Shown here: positions 20,601 through 29,700 of the stretch, in pieces
How the letters are laid out: the number at the start of each line of letters is the position of its first letter
Numbering within the stretch: the stretch's first letter is position 1
Assembly (NCBI RefSeq): GCF_002632615.1
Contig: NZ_NITZ01000015.1
Span: forward strand, 75,598 to 139,597
Length of the DNA stretch: 64,000 nucleotides
Direction of reading: 5' to 3'
From: Xenorhabdus miraniensis
GTDB taxonomy: Bacteria > Pseudomonadota > Gammaproteobacteria > Enterobacterales > Enterobacteriaceae
Made by a program: the position numbers and the translations under genes
Notes under the pieces: model-generated
What the model saw: only the letters and a program-made list of their open reading frames with translations
What the model was told of the DNA's origin: nothing
Database searches by the model: none

Positions 20601-21602
20601 ATGGCCACAATGAAAGACGTAGCACATCACGCCAAAGTATCCGTAGCCACTGTCAGCCGTGTCATTAATAATACAGCTTACGTCGAACCGGGAACTCGTG
20701 AACGTGTAGAAAAAGCCATGCGTGAGTTCAACTACCACCGTAATTCAGCAGCACTCGCATTGGCAAAAAGATCCGGGAATATGTTGGGATTACTAACGGG
20801 CAATCTGGCTGACCCTTTCTTTTCTCTTTTGGCTCGTGGCGTTGAAAACATTGCCCGGAAAAAAGAAGCCAAGCTCATGGTTTGTAGTGGTGGGCATCAA
20901 GCTGAACTTGAAAAATCTGCCCTAGACTTTTTAATCAATCAAGGATGTGAAGCAATAGTAGCCCATATTAGTAGAATGAGCGAAGCAGATATATTACGTT
21001 ATGCTGCTCATACCCCAGGATTAGTGATTATCAACCGATATTTCCCAGCTATCGCTAACCGATGTGTCTGGTTAGATAATGTCAGTGCTTCTCAGACAGC
21101 TACTAACTATCTTCTCCAAAATGGTCATCGAAAAATTGCTTATGTAACGACAGATCTGCCGATAGATGACAGAAGGCTCCGTCTGGAGGGATATCATGCT
21201 GCAATGACTGATGCGGGTATCACAGTGCCCAATGATTGGGTTATTAGCGTTCCATTTAATGAAAAAGGCGGGGAACAAGCAGCAGAAAAGCTCTTGGACA
21301 GCGGCATCAATTTTACTGCGGCATTAACATTCAACGACGTTATGGCTGCCGGTATGATGCGATCCCTGCACCGGCGGAAAATCAACTTACCGGAACAACT
21401 GTCAATCGTTGGGTTTGATGATATAGTCACAGCCCGATATCTCTATCCGCCCTTAACAACCATACATAATCCAATCGAACAAATGGCGCAACGAGCGGCC
21501 AATCTGGCATTACAGCTCAACGCCAAAAAAGAACTGCTTCCACAAATAAATATGTTCTCAACGAAACTTATCATCAGAGATTCCGTTTTTTTAATAGAAT
21601 AG
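20601..21602 (+). CDS. LacI/GalR-family transcription repressor
   Basis: 333 residues. The N-terminal helix-turn-helix and hinge are typical: MATMKDVAHHAKVSVATVSR, then YHRNSAALALAKRSG. A periplasmic-binding-protein-like effector domain follows (about residues 60-333), with SIVGFDDIVTARYLYPPLTTI as the usual C-terminal block. It resembles GalR/GalS more than LacI, but the effector cannot be read from sequence. It lies 38 bases upstream of an NhaC-type antiporter in the same direction, suggesting one transcription unit or local control. Confidence 0.88.
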   Translation: MATMKDVAHHAKVSVATVSRVINNTAYVEPGTRERVEKAMREFNYHRNSAALALAKRSGNMLGLLTGNLADPFFSLLARGVENIARKKEAKLMVCSGGHQAELEKSALDFLINQGCEAIVAHISRMSEADILRYAAHTPGLVIINRYFPAIANRCVWLDNVSASQTATNYLLQNGHRKIAYVTTDLPIDDRRLRLEGYHAAMTDAGITVPNDWVISVPFNEKGGEQAAEKLLDSGINFTAALTFNDVMAAGMMRSLHRRKINLPEQLSIVGFDDIVTARYLYPPLTTIHNPIEQMAQRAANLALQLNAKKELLPQINMFSTKLIIRDSVFLIE

Positions 21603-21630
21603 ACTTAAGTTCAATGGGTTAACTTAGACT
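21601..21630. promoter_or_regulatory. Imperfect inverted repeat between lacI-like gene and nhaC
   Basis: AGACTTAAGTT (21601-21611) faces AACTTAGACT (21621-21630). It fills the 38-bp gap, so it is a candidate operator or a weak attenuator. Confidence 0.3.
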
Positions 21631-21640
21631 GGATTTTAAT

Positions 21641-23107
21641 ATGGATGATAAGAAAAAGCTCAATCTGGGACTCGCGATACTACCGATTGCAGCCATGCTC
21701 CTACTACTCATCATTGGTTATGACCAACTAAATCTACGCATTGAATCATTATTGCTTGTATCAGCAGCAATAGGTGCAGCCTTAGCATATTGGCAAGGCT
21801 ATCGCTGGAATGACATTATTGATGCCATTGTGGCAAAGCTCGCCAAAGCAATACCAGTCATCATGATACTAATTTGTGTCGGGGGCTTAATTGGCACCTG
21901 GATGTTCAGCGGAACCATACCCTACATGGTTTACTGGGGACTAAAGATGATTAGCCCTCAATATATACTCATTGCCGCTTTCTTTATCACCAGCGTTATT
22001 TCAGTTTGCACTGGTACATCATGGGGATCAGCCGGAACAGTAGGCGTCGCCCTAATGGGAGTCGCTGCCGGCCTTAATGTGTCTTTAGCGGCAGTAGCGG
22101 GTGCGGTTGTTTCAGGTGCGTATTTCGGTGATAAAATTTCACCGCTATCTGACTCAACTAACTTCGCTGCAATTGTTACTGATACTGACCTTTACAGTCA
22201 TATTCGACATTTAATGTATACCACTATCCCAAGCTTTATTTGGTCCGCCCTTGTTTTTTTTATTGCAGGCCATACAAGCTCAACCAATAGCGTGGCAACA
22301 CCTGAAAAAATCACAGAAATCCTTCAATCTTTTGAAAGCCTTTACCACTTCAACTTATTGCTGATTTTACCCCCAATACTGATTTTTTGGGGAGCCATGA
22401 CAAAACGTCCGGTAATCCCCATCATGCTGGCTGCCTGTGCATTGGCTATTGTGATCGGAGTAGGCCTTCAGGGATTTACCCTTACACAAGGCTTTAATGT
22501 ATTAATTGATGGTTTCAATCTCTCAATGTTTTCTGACCAAGAACATAACATCAACGGAATTGCTAGCGATGTTCCTCGCTTGCTCGATCGCGGTGGTATG
22601 CTCTCAATGATGAGTACTATATTGCTTGTATTTTGTGCATTCTCATTTGCCGGCACATTAACACTCACTGGTGCCCTGACTATCATCATTAACCAGCTTT
22701 TGCGTTCTGTTCACACAACCGGGCAACTTATTGCTGCAACTCTAGCCACAACCATTCTTGTAACTGGGGCAACCTGCGATGGAAAACTAGCTCTCCTTAT
22801 CCCGGCAGAACTGTTCAAAGATACTTATCGTCGGATGGGGCTGGATAACAAAAATTTATCACGAACTATAGAAGATGGTTGCACTGTTATTGAACCTCTG
22901 ATCCCTTGGACTTCCGCTGGGATATACATGTCGACGACACTAGGTGTCAGTACGCTTGATCTACTACCTTGGGCAATTCAGTGCTATGTTGCTGTTTTTT
23001 TTGCTCTCATTTATGGTTTTACTGGTTTCGGTATTGCAAAAACCACACCAGAAATCACTCCAGAGAATTCCCTGAAGAAAAAAGAAACACAACATGAAAC
23101 TATTTGA
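21641..23107 (+). CDS. nhaC: NhaC-family Na+/H+ antiporter
   Basis: Inner-membrane antiporter of 488 residues with about eleven hydrophobic segments. The block TGTSWGSAGTVGVALMGVA and the following AVVSGAYFGDKISPLSDSTNFA (about residues 125-185) are diagnostic of NhaC, as is the late SDVPRLLDRGGM region. Some NhaC relatives exchange organic acids (for example malate/lactate) for Na+ and H+, and pairing with a LacI-type repressor would suit a substrate-controlled carrier. A hairpin terminator follows after 80 bases. Confidence 0.88.
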   Translation: MDDKKKLNLGLAILPIAAMLLLLIIGYDQLNLRIESLLLVSAAIGAALAYWQGYRWNDIIDAIVAKLAKAIPVIMILICVGGLIGTWMFSGTIPYMVYWGLKMISPQYILIAAFFITSVISVCTGTSWGSAGTVGVALMGVAAGLNVSLAAVAGAVVSGAYFGDKISPLSDSTNFAAIVTDTDLYSHIRHLMYTTIPSFIWSALVFFIAGHTSSTNSVATPEKITEILQSFESLYHFNLLLILPPILIFWGAMTKRPVIPIMLAACALAIVIGVGLQGFTLTQGFNVLIDGFNLSMFSDQEHNINGIASDVPRLLDRGGMLSMMSTILLVFCAFSFAGTLTLTGALTIIINQLLRSVHTTGQLIAATLATTILVTGATCDGKLALLIPAELFKDTYRRMGLDNKNLSRTIEDGCTVIEPLIPWTSAGIYMSTTLGVSTLDLLPWAIQCYVAVFFALIYGFTGFGIAKTTPEITPENSLKKKETQHETI

Positions 23108-23186
23108 TTTCAAGCAGATAATTGATCGTCATAATACAGGTTCTGTTAAGTGGGATTTTAAAGTAACCCTATTTTAATTCTATGAT

Positions 23187-23224
23187 AATAGCTGAACTTT
23201 TTCTGGCAGAAAATTTCAGCTATT
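23187..23224 (+). terminator. Hairpin terminator after nhaC
   Basis: AATAGCTGAA (23187-23196) pairs with TTCAGCTATT (23215-23224), with a further small TTTCTG/CAGAAA pairing inside the loop. Confidence 0.6.
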
Positions 23225-23733
23225 TGGTTCTTTCATACTCATTTTGTATGAAACATTTGTATCAAGTAAAAATGAAAATTTAAGATATCTACTTAGTCAT
23301 ATCTTGTTAGATTCACAATTTCTCTGTTTGATTAAGTAAACTGCTATGTTTATATCCTATTAAGATTTTCATATTAACTTTTTATATTATTACAGGCTTT
23401 CCCCTGAAGCTGACACTGACACAAAATATTAAAATGGTTGAGAATAGCCAAATAGATTCTTTTACAATCTATAAGGCAGTTAAAATTTTAGCTATCTTTC
23501 AGCATATTGAAAGCGTATAAAATACTCTGATAAAAATACTCCGCCTTAAGGTAAATTAACAGCATTAAAGTTGAGTGAAAATTCAAAGCGGCAACTTAAA
23601 AAATGATAAGCATGACATTTTGCACATCAGAGCACCTGATATAACACCCAATTGAAATTAATAAGCTAAATTGGATATTAAATAAATTTATTACATCATT
23701 ACAATATATATAATGTAGCAAAGGAATAATAAC
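23225..23733. other. Long A+T-rich gap before the second LuxR gene
   Basis: I see no gene. The last 15 bases before the ATG contain AAAGGAATAATAAC, a good ribosome site. The length suggests a regulatory region for the LuxR gene, but no operator could be singled out. Confidence 0.4.
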
Positions 23734-24414
23734 ATGAGTGACATTGCCATCATTTCCCCTCAAATAATTAACACACTAGCAGCCAGTAACGATCCCTGGG
23801 GAATAAAAGATAAAAACTCTTGTTTTATTTATGGCAACAAGGCATTAAATGCTATTAAAGGATTTTCTGATTTATTCAACTTTGAAGGACTTAATGATCA
23901 CGAACTTCCTTGGGATGGCGCTGAATTTGCAAAGGAGTATATTCTTCATGACCAAAAGGTAATGCAGGAAGAAAAATCATACACTTCACTCGAAACACAT
24001 ATTTGGGGAGAAACAAAAGTATTATCATCTTATTTTTGCGAAAAATCACCTATTTACCATGAAAATGGTGAATGTATAGGGATTATATACCACTTATGGA
24101 AAGCCCAAGATTATTCACTAACCCGCCTATACCATGGGAAACTTCCTGCCTCTATTATGTTTCAGCCACCTACTGAATTATTCACCCAACGAGAATGGGA
24201 TATCATTTTCCTCTCTTTGCATAAATATACCAGCAAACAAATTGGTAGAATATTAAATATTTCCTATCGTACTGTGGAAAATTATACAGCACAAATATAT
24301 AAAAAAATTGGAATTAACTCTGGTCAACAATTAGAAGAATACTGTCGATTTAATAATTTCGACCTTTATGTGCCAGAAAGATTTCTACGCCCTGAAAGTC
24401 GCATATTAGTTTGA
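23734..24414 (+). CDS. PAS4-LuxR solo transcription regulator, second copy
   Basis: 226 residues, paralogous over its whole length to the regulator at 19775-20449: PAS-like domain with PWGIKDKNSCFIYGNKAL (about residues 20-38), the shared YFCEKSP block, and a LuxR/GerE helix-turn-helix (about residues 145-205) with SKQIGRILNISYRTVENY. No LuxI is nearby. It precedes the DUF969-DUF979-pcp genes in the same direction, which makes them possible targets; this is inference from position only. Confidence 0.85.
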   Translation: MSDIAIISPQIINTLAASNDPWGIKDKNSCFIYGNKALNAIKGFSDLFNFEGLNDHELPWDGAEFAKEYILHDQKVMQEEKSYTSLETHIWGETKVLSSYFCEKSPIYHENGECIGIIYHLWKAQDYSLTRLYHGKLPASIMFQPPTELFTQREWDIIFLSLHKYTSKQIGRILNISYRTVENYTAQIYKKIGINSGQQLEEYCRFNNFDLYVPERFLRPESRILV

Positions 24415-24433
24415 ATCTTGAAAAAAGATAGCA

Positions 24434-24451
24434 GAGCGTTGATAAACGCTC
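24434..24451 (-). terminator. Terminator reading toward the second LuxR gene
   Basis: GAGCGTT-GATA-AACGCTC. On the minus strand the stem is followed by a T-run (complement of AAAAAA at 24421-24426), so it looks like the terminator of minus-strand transcription arriving from above 24460, convergent to the LuxR gene. Confidence 0.55.
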
Positions 24452-24461
24452 CGCTGGAAAA

Positions 24462-24705
24462 TTACGCATTAAATATTTCGAGAAAAAGGTCAGCAAATAT
24501 TCTATATCTATTATTAGATTAAATACACCTGGGAATTTAGGCGAATAAAAGCAGTTAATAAGATTATTATTCTTATCGTATCCACAATTTTTTAATTCTA
24601 AATTATCTGAGGAATTATAAAATTCCAATTGAGAATAATTTTCTACATACACCTTCCCTTTAATCCAAATATAAAAAATTTGCCTCTCTATCTATGATAA
24701 AAGGA
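24462..24705 (-). pseudogene. Possible frameshifted relic of an unrecognised minus-strand gene
   Basis: Read on the minus strand, an open stretch from about 24705 encodes a protein-like sequence (IWIKGKVYVENYSQLEFYN, then NNLINCFYSPKFPGVF). A one-frame shift near 24500 would continue it as IFADLFLEIFNA and stop at 24462-24464, just ahead of a minus-strand terminator. The unshifted frame runs through the terminator and into the LuxR gene, which is implausible. I do not recognise the family. It could also be chance. Confidence 0.25.
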
Positions 24706-25109
24706 GGGATACTACGAACTCTAAGCAAAAAATAAAACCAATCTTAAATAAGAAATAGCTCGCAAATACATATCAATCACTCCAAAAATGGAATTTTTTG
24801 GCATCATATTACTATTTATCAGAAATATATTTTTTATATTCATCATATCGAATTTCTCCTTCGAATTCTGATACCGCTAAACATATCTCTTTATTTGTAG
24901 ATAATGTGCAAAATATTCTCACCAAATAAGCTCATTTTGCATTCAATGAGTGATCTGTATTCCATTTTTGCAATCCAATTCAGATTTTACTTGCCTGTTT
25001 TTTGATCGCAATCTATTTATTGCTCAACAATACAAACACAATGAATTAACAATAAACACATTTAAACCAACAATAAAACAACACCGTATTTTTCACGGAG
25101 AAGTAGAAT
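24706..25109. other. Upstream region of the pyroglutamate module
   Basis: A+T-rich, with no credible gene on either strand. TTCACGGAGAAGTAGAAT just before 25110 contains the ribosome site of the DUF969 gene. The promoter of the module must lie here, but I could not place it. Confidence 0.35.
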
Positions 25110-25838
25110 ATGCAGCACACTATCAATTTTTGGCCCCTCATCGGGATTGCCGTCATTATCATTGGTTTTATCATCAGATTTAATCCTGTTCTGGTTGTTA
25201 CCGTTGCCGGCCTCGTCACTGGGCTGTCAGCCCAAATGCCATTCGTCGATATTCTGGAAAAGCTAGGTTCAGGGTTTATTAGTACACTAAATCTGATGCT
25301 GACAATTTTGTTCCCCTTGGTCATCACTGGCCTGTTGGAAAGACATGGGTTAAAAGAACATGCCCAAAAATCGATTGCTCATATCAAAACTGCCACTACC
25401 GGAAGGTTATTAATTATCTATCTGTTTATACGTGAAACTACCGCCGCATTGGGGTTAACCAGTTTAGGTGGTCATCCACAAATGGTTCGCCCTTTACTCG
25501 CGCCTATGGCAGAAGGTGCGGCTGAAAACCAATATGGTGAATTACCGGATTCAGTCCGCCATCGCATTCGAGCTATGTCCGCTGCAACGGATAATACAGG
25601 TCTGTTCTTTGGTGAAGATATTTTTGTCGCCTTTGGGGCAATTATTTTTATGCACAATTTCATGCTGGAATCGGGTGGCATTCAAACCGAACCGCTGCAT
25701 ATTGCCCTTTGGGGTATTCCCACTGCCATTTGTGCTTTTCTTATCCATTCTGTTCGTCTGTATCGCCTGGATTACCGCCTTGCCAATGAACTTAGCTCTT
25801 TGAATCACGCCCGTACAAACAGCAAGGAGGCAAGATAA
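25110..25838 (+). CDS. DUF969 membrane protein, putative 5-oxoproline transporter subunit
   Basis: Integral membrane protein of 242 residues in the DUF969 family, with about six hydrophobic segments. The conserved block IRETTAALGLTSLGGHPQMVRPLLAPMAEGA spans about residues 109-139, and DNTGLFFGEDIFVAFGA follows. DUF969 and DUF979 proteins occur as pairs next to pyrrolidone-carboxylate peptidase or 5-oxoprolinase genes and are annotated as a 5-oxoproline transporter. Exactly that arrangement is seen here. Its stop overlaps the DUF979 start by one base (ATAATG). Confidence 0.88.
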   Translation: MQHTINFWPLIGIAVIIIGFIIRFNPVLVVTVAGLVTGLSAQMPFVDILEKLGSGFISTLNLMLTILFPLVITGLLERHGLKEHAQKSIAHIKTATTGRLLIIYLFIRETTAALGLTSLGGHPQMVRPLLAPMAEGAAENQYGELPDSVRHRIRAMSAATDNTGLFFGEDIFVAFGAIIFMHNFMLESGGIQTEPLHIALWGIPTAICAFLIHSVRLYRLDYRLANELSSLNHARTNSKEAR

Positions 25839-26854
25839 TGTTTCAATTACAATATCTCTATGTGCTGGCTGGGCTGCTCTTACTGGCTGTTGCTATTATG
25901 TCATGGCGTGATAAAGCCAACCCTCGCCGCTTAACAACAGGCTTATTCTGGGCACTGTATGGTTTAATTTTCCTGGTGGGGAAATGGAGCGGCCATCTGG
26001 CGGCTATCTGGATCAGTGATGAAGCCCACGCCCAGAAAACCGCCCATATCAGTGTTGGTGTGCTGGTCGTTGTTATGGCGCTGCTGGCAGGATTCGGTGG
26101 AGTGCGTTTGGGAAACTATCACCAACGTACACCAGAACAACGGCAGGAAAGTGCTGATCGTCTTGGTCACCGGTTATTTTTGCCCGCCCTGCTGATCCCT
26201 GTCGTCACAGTGCTAGGAGTGCTAATGTTTAACCACATTCCCGGCTTACCGCAGGCTGTATTTGGTGAAGGTAATCACTCCACGCTGGTAACACTCTTTT
26301 CCATTACTCTTGGTTGCCTGATTGGATTAATTATCGCGTTACGCATGAGCCGCGATACCATCACACAGCCTATACAGGAAACTCGCCGCCTGTTGGATTC
26401 CATTGGCTGTGTATTTATTTTGCCTCAGATCTTGGCAACTCTCGGATTGTTATTCACTGCAGCCGGTGTGGGTACGGTGATTTCTCACTTAACTGAAAAT
26501 TATTTGTATGTCGATAATCGTTTTATTGCAGTGGTAACGTATGTCTTTGGCATGGCTCTGCTGACCATGATAATGGGAAATGCTTTCGCCGCTTTCCCGA
26601 TTATCACTGCCGGTATTGGTATCCCCATTCTGATTTTACAGCACGATGGTAATCCCGCAGTTATGGCGGCCATCGGGATGTTTTCCGGTTATTGTGGAAC
26701 GTTGATGACACCTATGGCAGCGAATTTCAATATCGTTCCCGCAGCACTGTTAGAGTTGCCTGATCGCAATGCCGTTATCAAGGCTCAGATTCCCACAGGA
26801 TGTGCTTTACTTATTACCAATGTGTTCTTGCTCTATTTTCTAATGTTCTTATAA
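25838..26854 (+). CDS. DUF979 membrane protein, putative 5-oxoproline transporter subunit
   Basis: Integral membrane protein of 338 residues in the DUF979 family, with about nine hydrophobic segments. Characteristic stretches are MIMGNAFAAFPIITAGIGIP (about residues 245-264) and GYCGTLMTPMAANFNIVPAAL. It partners the DUF969 protein, with which it overlaps by one base, and precedes pcp by 20 bases. The inferred role is moving 5-oxoproline or a related small acid across the inner membrane. Confidence 0.88.
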   Translation: MFQLQYLYVLAGLLLLAVAIMSWRDKANPRRLTTGLFWALYGLIFLVGKWSGHLAAIWISDEAHAQKTAHISVGVLVVVMALLAGFGGVRLGNYHQRTPEQRQESADRLGHRLFLPALLIPVVTVLGVLMFNHIPGLPQAVFGEGNHSTLVTLFSITLGCLIGLIIALRMSRDTITQPIQETRRLLDSIGCVFILPQILATLGLLFTAAGVGTVISHLTENYLYVDNRFIAVVTYVFGMALLTMIMGNAFAAFPIITAGIGIPILILQHDGNPAVMAAIGMFSGYCGTLMTPMAANFNIVPAALLELPDRNAVIKAQIPTGCALLITNVFLLYFLMFL

Positions 26855-26874
26855 AACAACAAAAAGGAATCGTC

Positions 26875-27522
26875 ATGAAAACTATTTTAGTCACTGGTTT
26901 TGAGCCTTTCGGAGGAGATAGGATCAATCCATCATGGGAAGCCATCAAACCATTACAGGGTTGCCAAGTCGCTGATGCGATTATTGAAGTTTGCCAACTC
27001 CCCTGTATTTTTGATACCGCTTTGCAACATCTCCATACAGCTATTGACCGGACTCAGCCAGAATTGGTGATTTCAGTAGGGCAGGCAGGAGGCAGGGCAG
27101 ATATCAGCGTAGAACGCGTCGCAATTAATATCAATGATGCCAATATTCCCGATAATAAAGGGAACCAGCCGATTGATACTCCTGTTATTTCCGGTGGCCC
27201 TGTAGCATATTTATCTAACTTACCGATCAAAACTATGGTTAATACGTTGAGGAAGGCAGGAATTCCTGCATCAGTTTCCCAAACTGCCGGTACTTTTGTT
27301 TGCAATCATGTGATGTATGGTTTATTGCATTATTTAACACAAAATTACCCCCTTACACGTGGAGGATTTATCCATGTTCCTTATCTTCCAGAACAAGCCA
27401 AAATCCTCTTTGATACACCAAGCATGACGCTAGAATTGATGGCAATGGCACTAAAAATAGCTATTGAAACTGCATGGGAAAATAAATCTGATACTGTTGT
27501 AACGGGCGGCGCTATACACTAA
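26875..27522 (+). CDS. pcp: Pyrrolidone-carboxylate peptidase (pyroglutamyl peptidase I)
   Basis: Cytoplasmic cysteine peptidase removing N-terminal pyroglutamate from peptides. It has 215 residues, starting at the ATG behind AAAAAGGAAT; an in-frame upstream start lies in the DUF979 gene. The N-terminus MKTILVTGFEPFGG is diagnostic. The catalytic Cys is in TFVCNHVMYG (about residue 143), the Glu in the VGQAGGRADISVERVA block, and the His in GFIHVPYLPEQ. It is downstream of the DUF969-DUF979 pair, so the group forms a pyroglutamate release and transport module. Confidence 0.95.
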   Translation: MKTILVTGFEPFGGDRINPSWEAIKPLQGCQVADAIIEVCQLPCIFDTALQHLHTAIDRTQPELVISVGQAGGRADISVERVAININDANIPDNKGNQPIDTPVISGGPVAYLSNLPIKTMVNTLRKAGIPASVSQTAGTFVCNHVMYGLLHYLTQNYPLTRGGFIHVPYLPEQAKILFDTPSMTLELMAMALKIAIETAWENKSDTVVTGGAIH

Positions 27523-27565
27523 GAAATGTACGCATTAAGAGAATAAATCAGTACAGGAAATAGAC

Positions 27566-27587
27566 TAGCCACTGAATACAGTGGCTA
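27566..27587. terminator. Hairpin between convergent pcp and pgpA
   Basis: TAGCCACTG (27566-27574), 4-nt loop, CAGTGGCTA (27579-27587). On the minus strand GTTTTT lies on the upstream side, so it best serves pcp, 43 bases after its stop. Confidence 0.6.
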
Positions 27588-27620
27588 ATCAGAAAAACGC
27601 GACATTAGAAATGTTATATA

Positions 27621-28133
27621 TCAGAAAGGCAATATTTGGTAGAAATTCAACAGCCAGATAACCACAACCGCAAAAATTGCCGCGATAATGTCATCCAGCA
27701 TGATGCCAACTCCGCCTTTTACATAGCGGTCAAACCAGCGAATCGGCCACGGCTTCCACATATCAAAAATACGGAACACCACAAAGCCTACTAAAATCCA
27801 CTGCCAGTTGAGCACAGGAATTGCCATCAATGTGATCCACATACCGATGAATTCATCCCAGACCACGCAACCCGGATCTTCCACATTCATGGCATCGGCA
27901 GCTTTTTGACAAATCACACAACCAATGACAGTTCCTAACAAGATAGCTACCCATATTCCCCATGCAGGCAATTGCACCAGCAATAACCAGAAAGGGATCG
28001 CCGCCACTGAGCCCATCGTGCCCGGTATAATCGGCGATAAGCCACTACCGAACCCTGTAGCCAATAAATGCCACGGATTGCTCATTTTTAAGCGGCGCTT
28101 TGCATCATCCATGCGTTCCCTCCGTTTGGTCAT
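27621..28133 (-). CDS. pgpA: Phosphatidylglycerophosphatase A
   Basis: Inner-membrane phosphatase converting phosphatidylglycerol phosphate to phosphatidylglycerol. It has 170 residues with three to four hydrophobic segments. Signatures: [24 protein letters not shown] (about residues 19-42), [15 protein letters not shown] with the metal-binding Asp-Glu, and [17 protein letters not shown]. Its 5' end overlaps the thiL 3' end by 29 bases; an internal ATG at 28112 would shorten the overlap to 8. The order thiL-pgpA is as in E. coli. Confidence 0.95.
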   Translation of the reverse strand: MTKRRERMDDAKRRLKMSNPWHLLATGFGSGLSPIIPGTMGSVAAIPFWLLLVQLPAWGIWVAILLGTVIGCVICQKAADAMNVEDPGCVVWDEFIGMWITLMAIPVLNWQWILVGFVVFRIFDMWKPWPIRWFDRYVKGGVGIMLDDIIAAIFAVVVIWLLNFYQILPF

Positions 28134-29154
28134 TTTCCTCTTGCTGTGCTGCTGAACAAGGTGGTGCTACAGGTTTTTTATCAGTTTTAAAATGGTCAAA
28201 ACCATTCAGATTCAGCTCAATTTCTTCGTTATGATTAAAATAGCGGATACCTTCTGATTCAGGCCTGATTTGCCCGATACAACAAAAACTCGCACCAGAA
28301 TGGGCCAATGCCATATTTAACGCACCACGGTTCAGCTCAGGTACAGTAAAGCACAATTCATAATCTTCACCACCGCTCAGCGCCCATTTCAACGCCTGCT
28401 CAGGGGTAACATATTGCTGCATAGCTTCCGAGTAAGGCAGCGTATCCAGATTAATACGCGCACCACATTGGCTGGCTGTCAGAATATGGTTGAGATCAGA
28501 AATTAAACCATCGGACAGATCAATGGCGGAAGAAGCAAGATCGCGCAATGCCTGCCCTTGTAGAACCCGAGGTTGTGGACGGAGATGACGTTTGACCAAC
28601 CAATTATAGATCGCTGCATCCTCCACCGTCAGGCGATCTTGCAACAGAGCAAGCCCCGCAGCACTATCCCCCAGTGTTCCGGTTACATAAATCCAGTCAC
28701 CATTTTTCGCACCCGCACGGCGCAGTGCCCTGCCCGCCGGAACCAAACCATGTACGGTTAACGTCAAACTCATGGGGCCTTTCGTCGTATCCCCACCGAT
28801 CAACTGCATACCATAATAATTCAGTTGCTCAAACAAACTGTCACTGAATCGCTTTAACCAATCCTCATTGACATCAGGTAGCGTTAAAGCCAATGATGCC
28901 CAAGCGGGATCTGCCCCAACAGCGGCCAAATCACTGATATTGACAGCCAGTGCCTTATAGGCCAAATCTTCCGGTGAGATGTCAGGGAGAAAATGAACGC
29001 CGGCAACCAACGTATCTGTAGTCACCGCTAATTCTTGCTTATCTGCAACGGTCATCAGCGCACAATCATCGCCAATCCCGAGATTGACATCACGGCGGCG
29101 GCTAACATGGCGATTGAAATAACGTGCAATGAGGTCAAATTCACCACATGCCAT
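28105..29154 (-). CDS. thiL: Thiamine-monophosphate kinase
   Basis: Phosphorylates thiamine monophosphate to the diphosphate cofactor, in the PurM/AIR synthetase-like family. It has 349 residues, from the ATG giving [15 protein letters not shown], as in E. coli; a longer start 12 codons upstream is rejected. Metal- and ATP-binding blocks are GIGDDCALM (about residues 27-35), [17 protein letters not shown] [15 protein letters not shown] and [14 protein letters not shown]. The C-terminal tail is about 20 residues longer than in E. coli and overlaps pgpA. Confidence 0.96.
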   Translation of the reverse strand: MACGEFDLIARYFNRHVSRRRDVNLGIGDDCALMTVADKQELAVTTDTLVAGVHFLPDISPEDLAYKALAVNISDLAAVGADPAWASLALTLPDVNEDWLKRFSDSLFEQLNYYGMQLIGGDTTKGPMSLTLTVHGLVPAGRALRRAGAKNGDWIYVTGTLGDSAAGLALLQDRLTVEDAAIYNWLVKRHLRPQPRVLQGQALRDLASSAIDLSDGLISDLNHILTASQCGARINLDTLPYSEAMQQYVTPEQALKWALSGGEDYELCFTVPELNRGALNMALAHSGASFCCIGQIRPESEGIRYFNHNEEIELNLNGFDHFKTDKKPVAPPCSAAQQEENDQTEGTHG

Positions 29155-29191
29155 AGTAGAATTCCAAAAAGTGACTAACGATGAGCACACA

Positions 29192-29209
29192 AGGCCGGGG
29201 AACCGGCCT
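29192..29209 (-). other. Intercistronic GC-rich hairpin between nusB and thiL
   Basis: AGGCCGG-GGAA-CCGGCCT, a perfect 7-bp stem in the 101-base nusB-thiL gap. It has no T-run on either strand, so it is more likely an RNA-processing or stability element than a terminator. Confidence 0.45.
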
Positions 29210-29255
29210 CATCAGTAGAATCATCGAGTTATAATGGGGAACTCCTGGCAAGCAA

Positions 29256-29672
29256 TCACTTTTTCTTGCGTGCTGCCGGGCCAGCTTTATCCAACACCCC
29301 ATTCACGAATTTATGGCTATCTTCAGCGCCAAACACTTTTGCCAGTTCGATGCCTTCATTAATAGCCACTTTGTAGGGAACATCATCACGAAAGCTTAGT
29401 TCAAACATTGCAACGCGCAAGATGGCTTTTTCTACCTGACCTAACTCTTCGAGCTGGCGTGAAAGATAAGGAGCCATCAACGCATCCAATTTTGTAGCAT
29501 TGACCGCTACCCCGGACAGCAATTCACGGAAATAGGTGACATCAACACCAGTTACGTCCTGCTCTGACAGAAACTGCAATTCAACATCAGCAATGCTGTT
29601 TTTGGATAATTGCCATGAATAAATTGCCTGAACAGCACACTCACGAGCACGACGACGAGCAGCAGGTTTCAC
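29256..29672 (-). CDS. nusB: Transcription antitermination factor NusB
   Basis: All-helical RNA-binding protein of 138 residues (E. coli 139). With NusE (S10) it binds boxA of rRNA leaders and prevents premature termination. [18 protein letters not shown] at the N-terminus and [29 protein letters not shown] near the C-terminus are family signatures. It follows ribH by 28 bases in the conserved nrdR-ribD-ribH-nusB-thiL-pgpA run. Confidence 0.97.
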   Translation of the reverse strand: MKPAARRRARECAVQAIYSWQLSKNSIADVELQFLSEQDVTGVDVTYFRELLSGVAVNATKLDALMAPYLSRQLEELGQVEKAILRVAMFELSFRDDVPYKVAINEGIELAKVFGAEDSHKFVNGVLDKAGPAARKKK

Positions 29673-29700
29673 AAAATTCCCCTTAATTAAAACTAAAAAT

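Noticed and set aside
24350..24652. 100-codon minus-strand frame overlapping the second LuxR gene
   Set aside because: It runs through a minus-strand terminator hairpin and into the LuxR coding end; only a shorter, frameshifted relic reading was retained at low confidence.
24950..25183. 77-codon frame upstream of and overlapping the DUF969 gene
   Set aside because: No ribosome site or family resemblance, and it overlaps a well-supported start.
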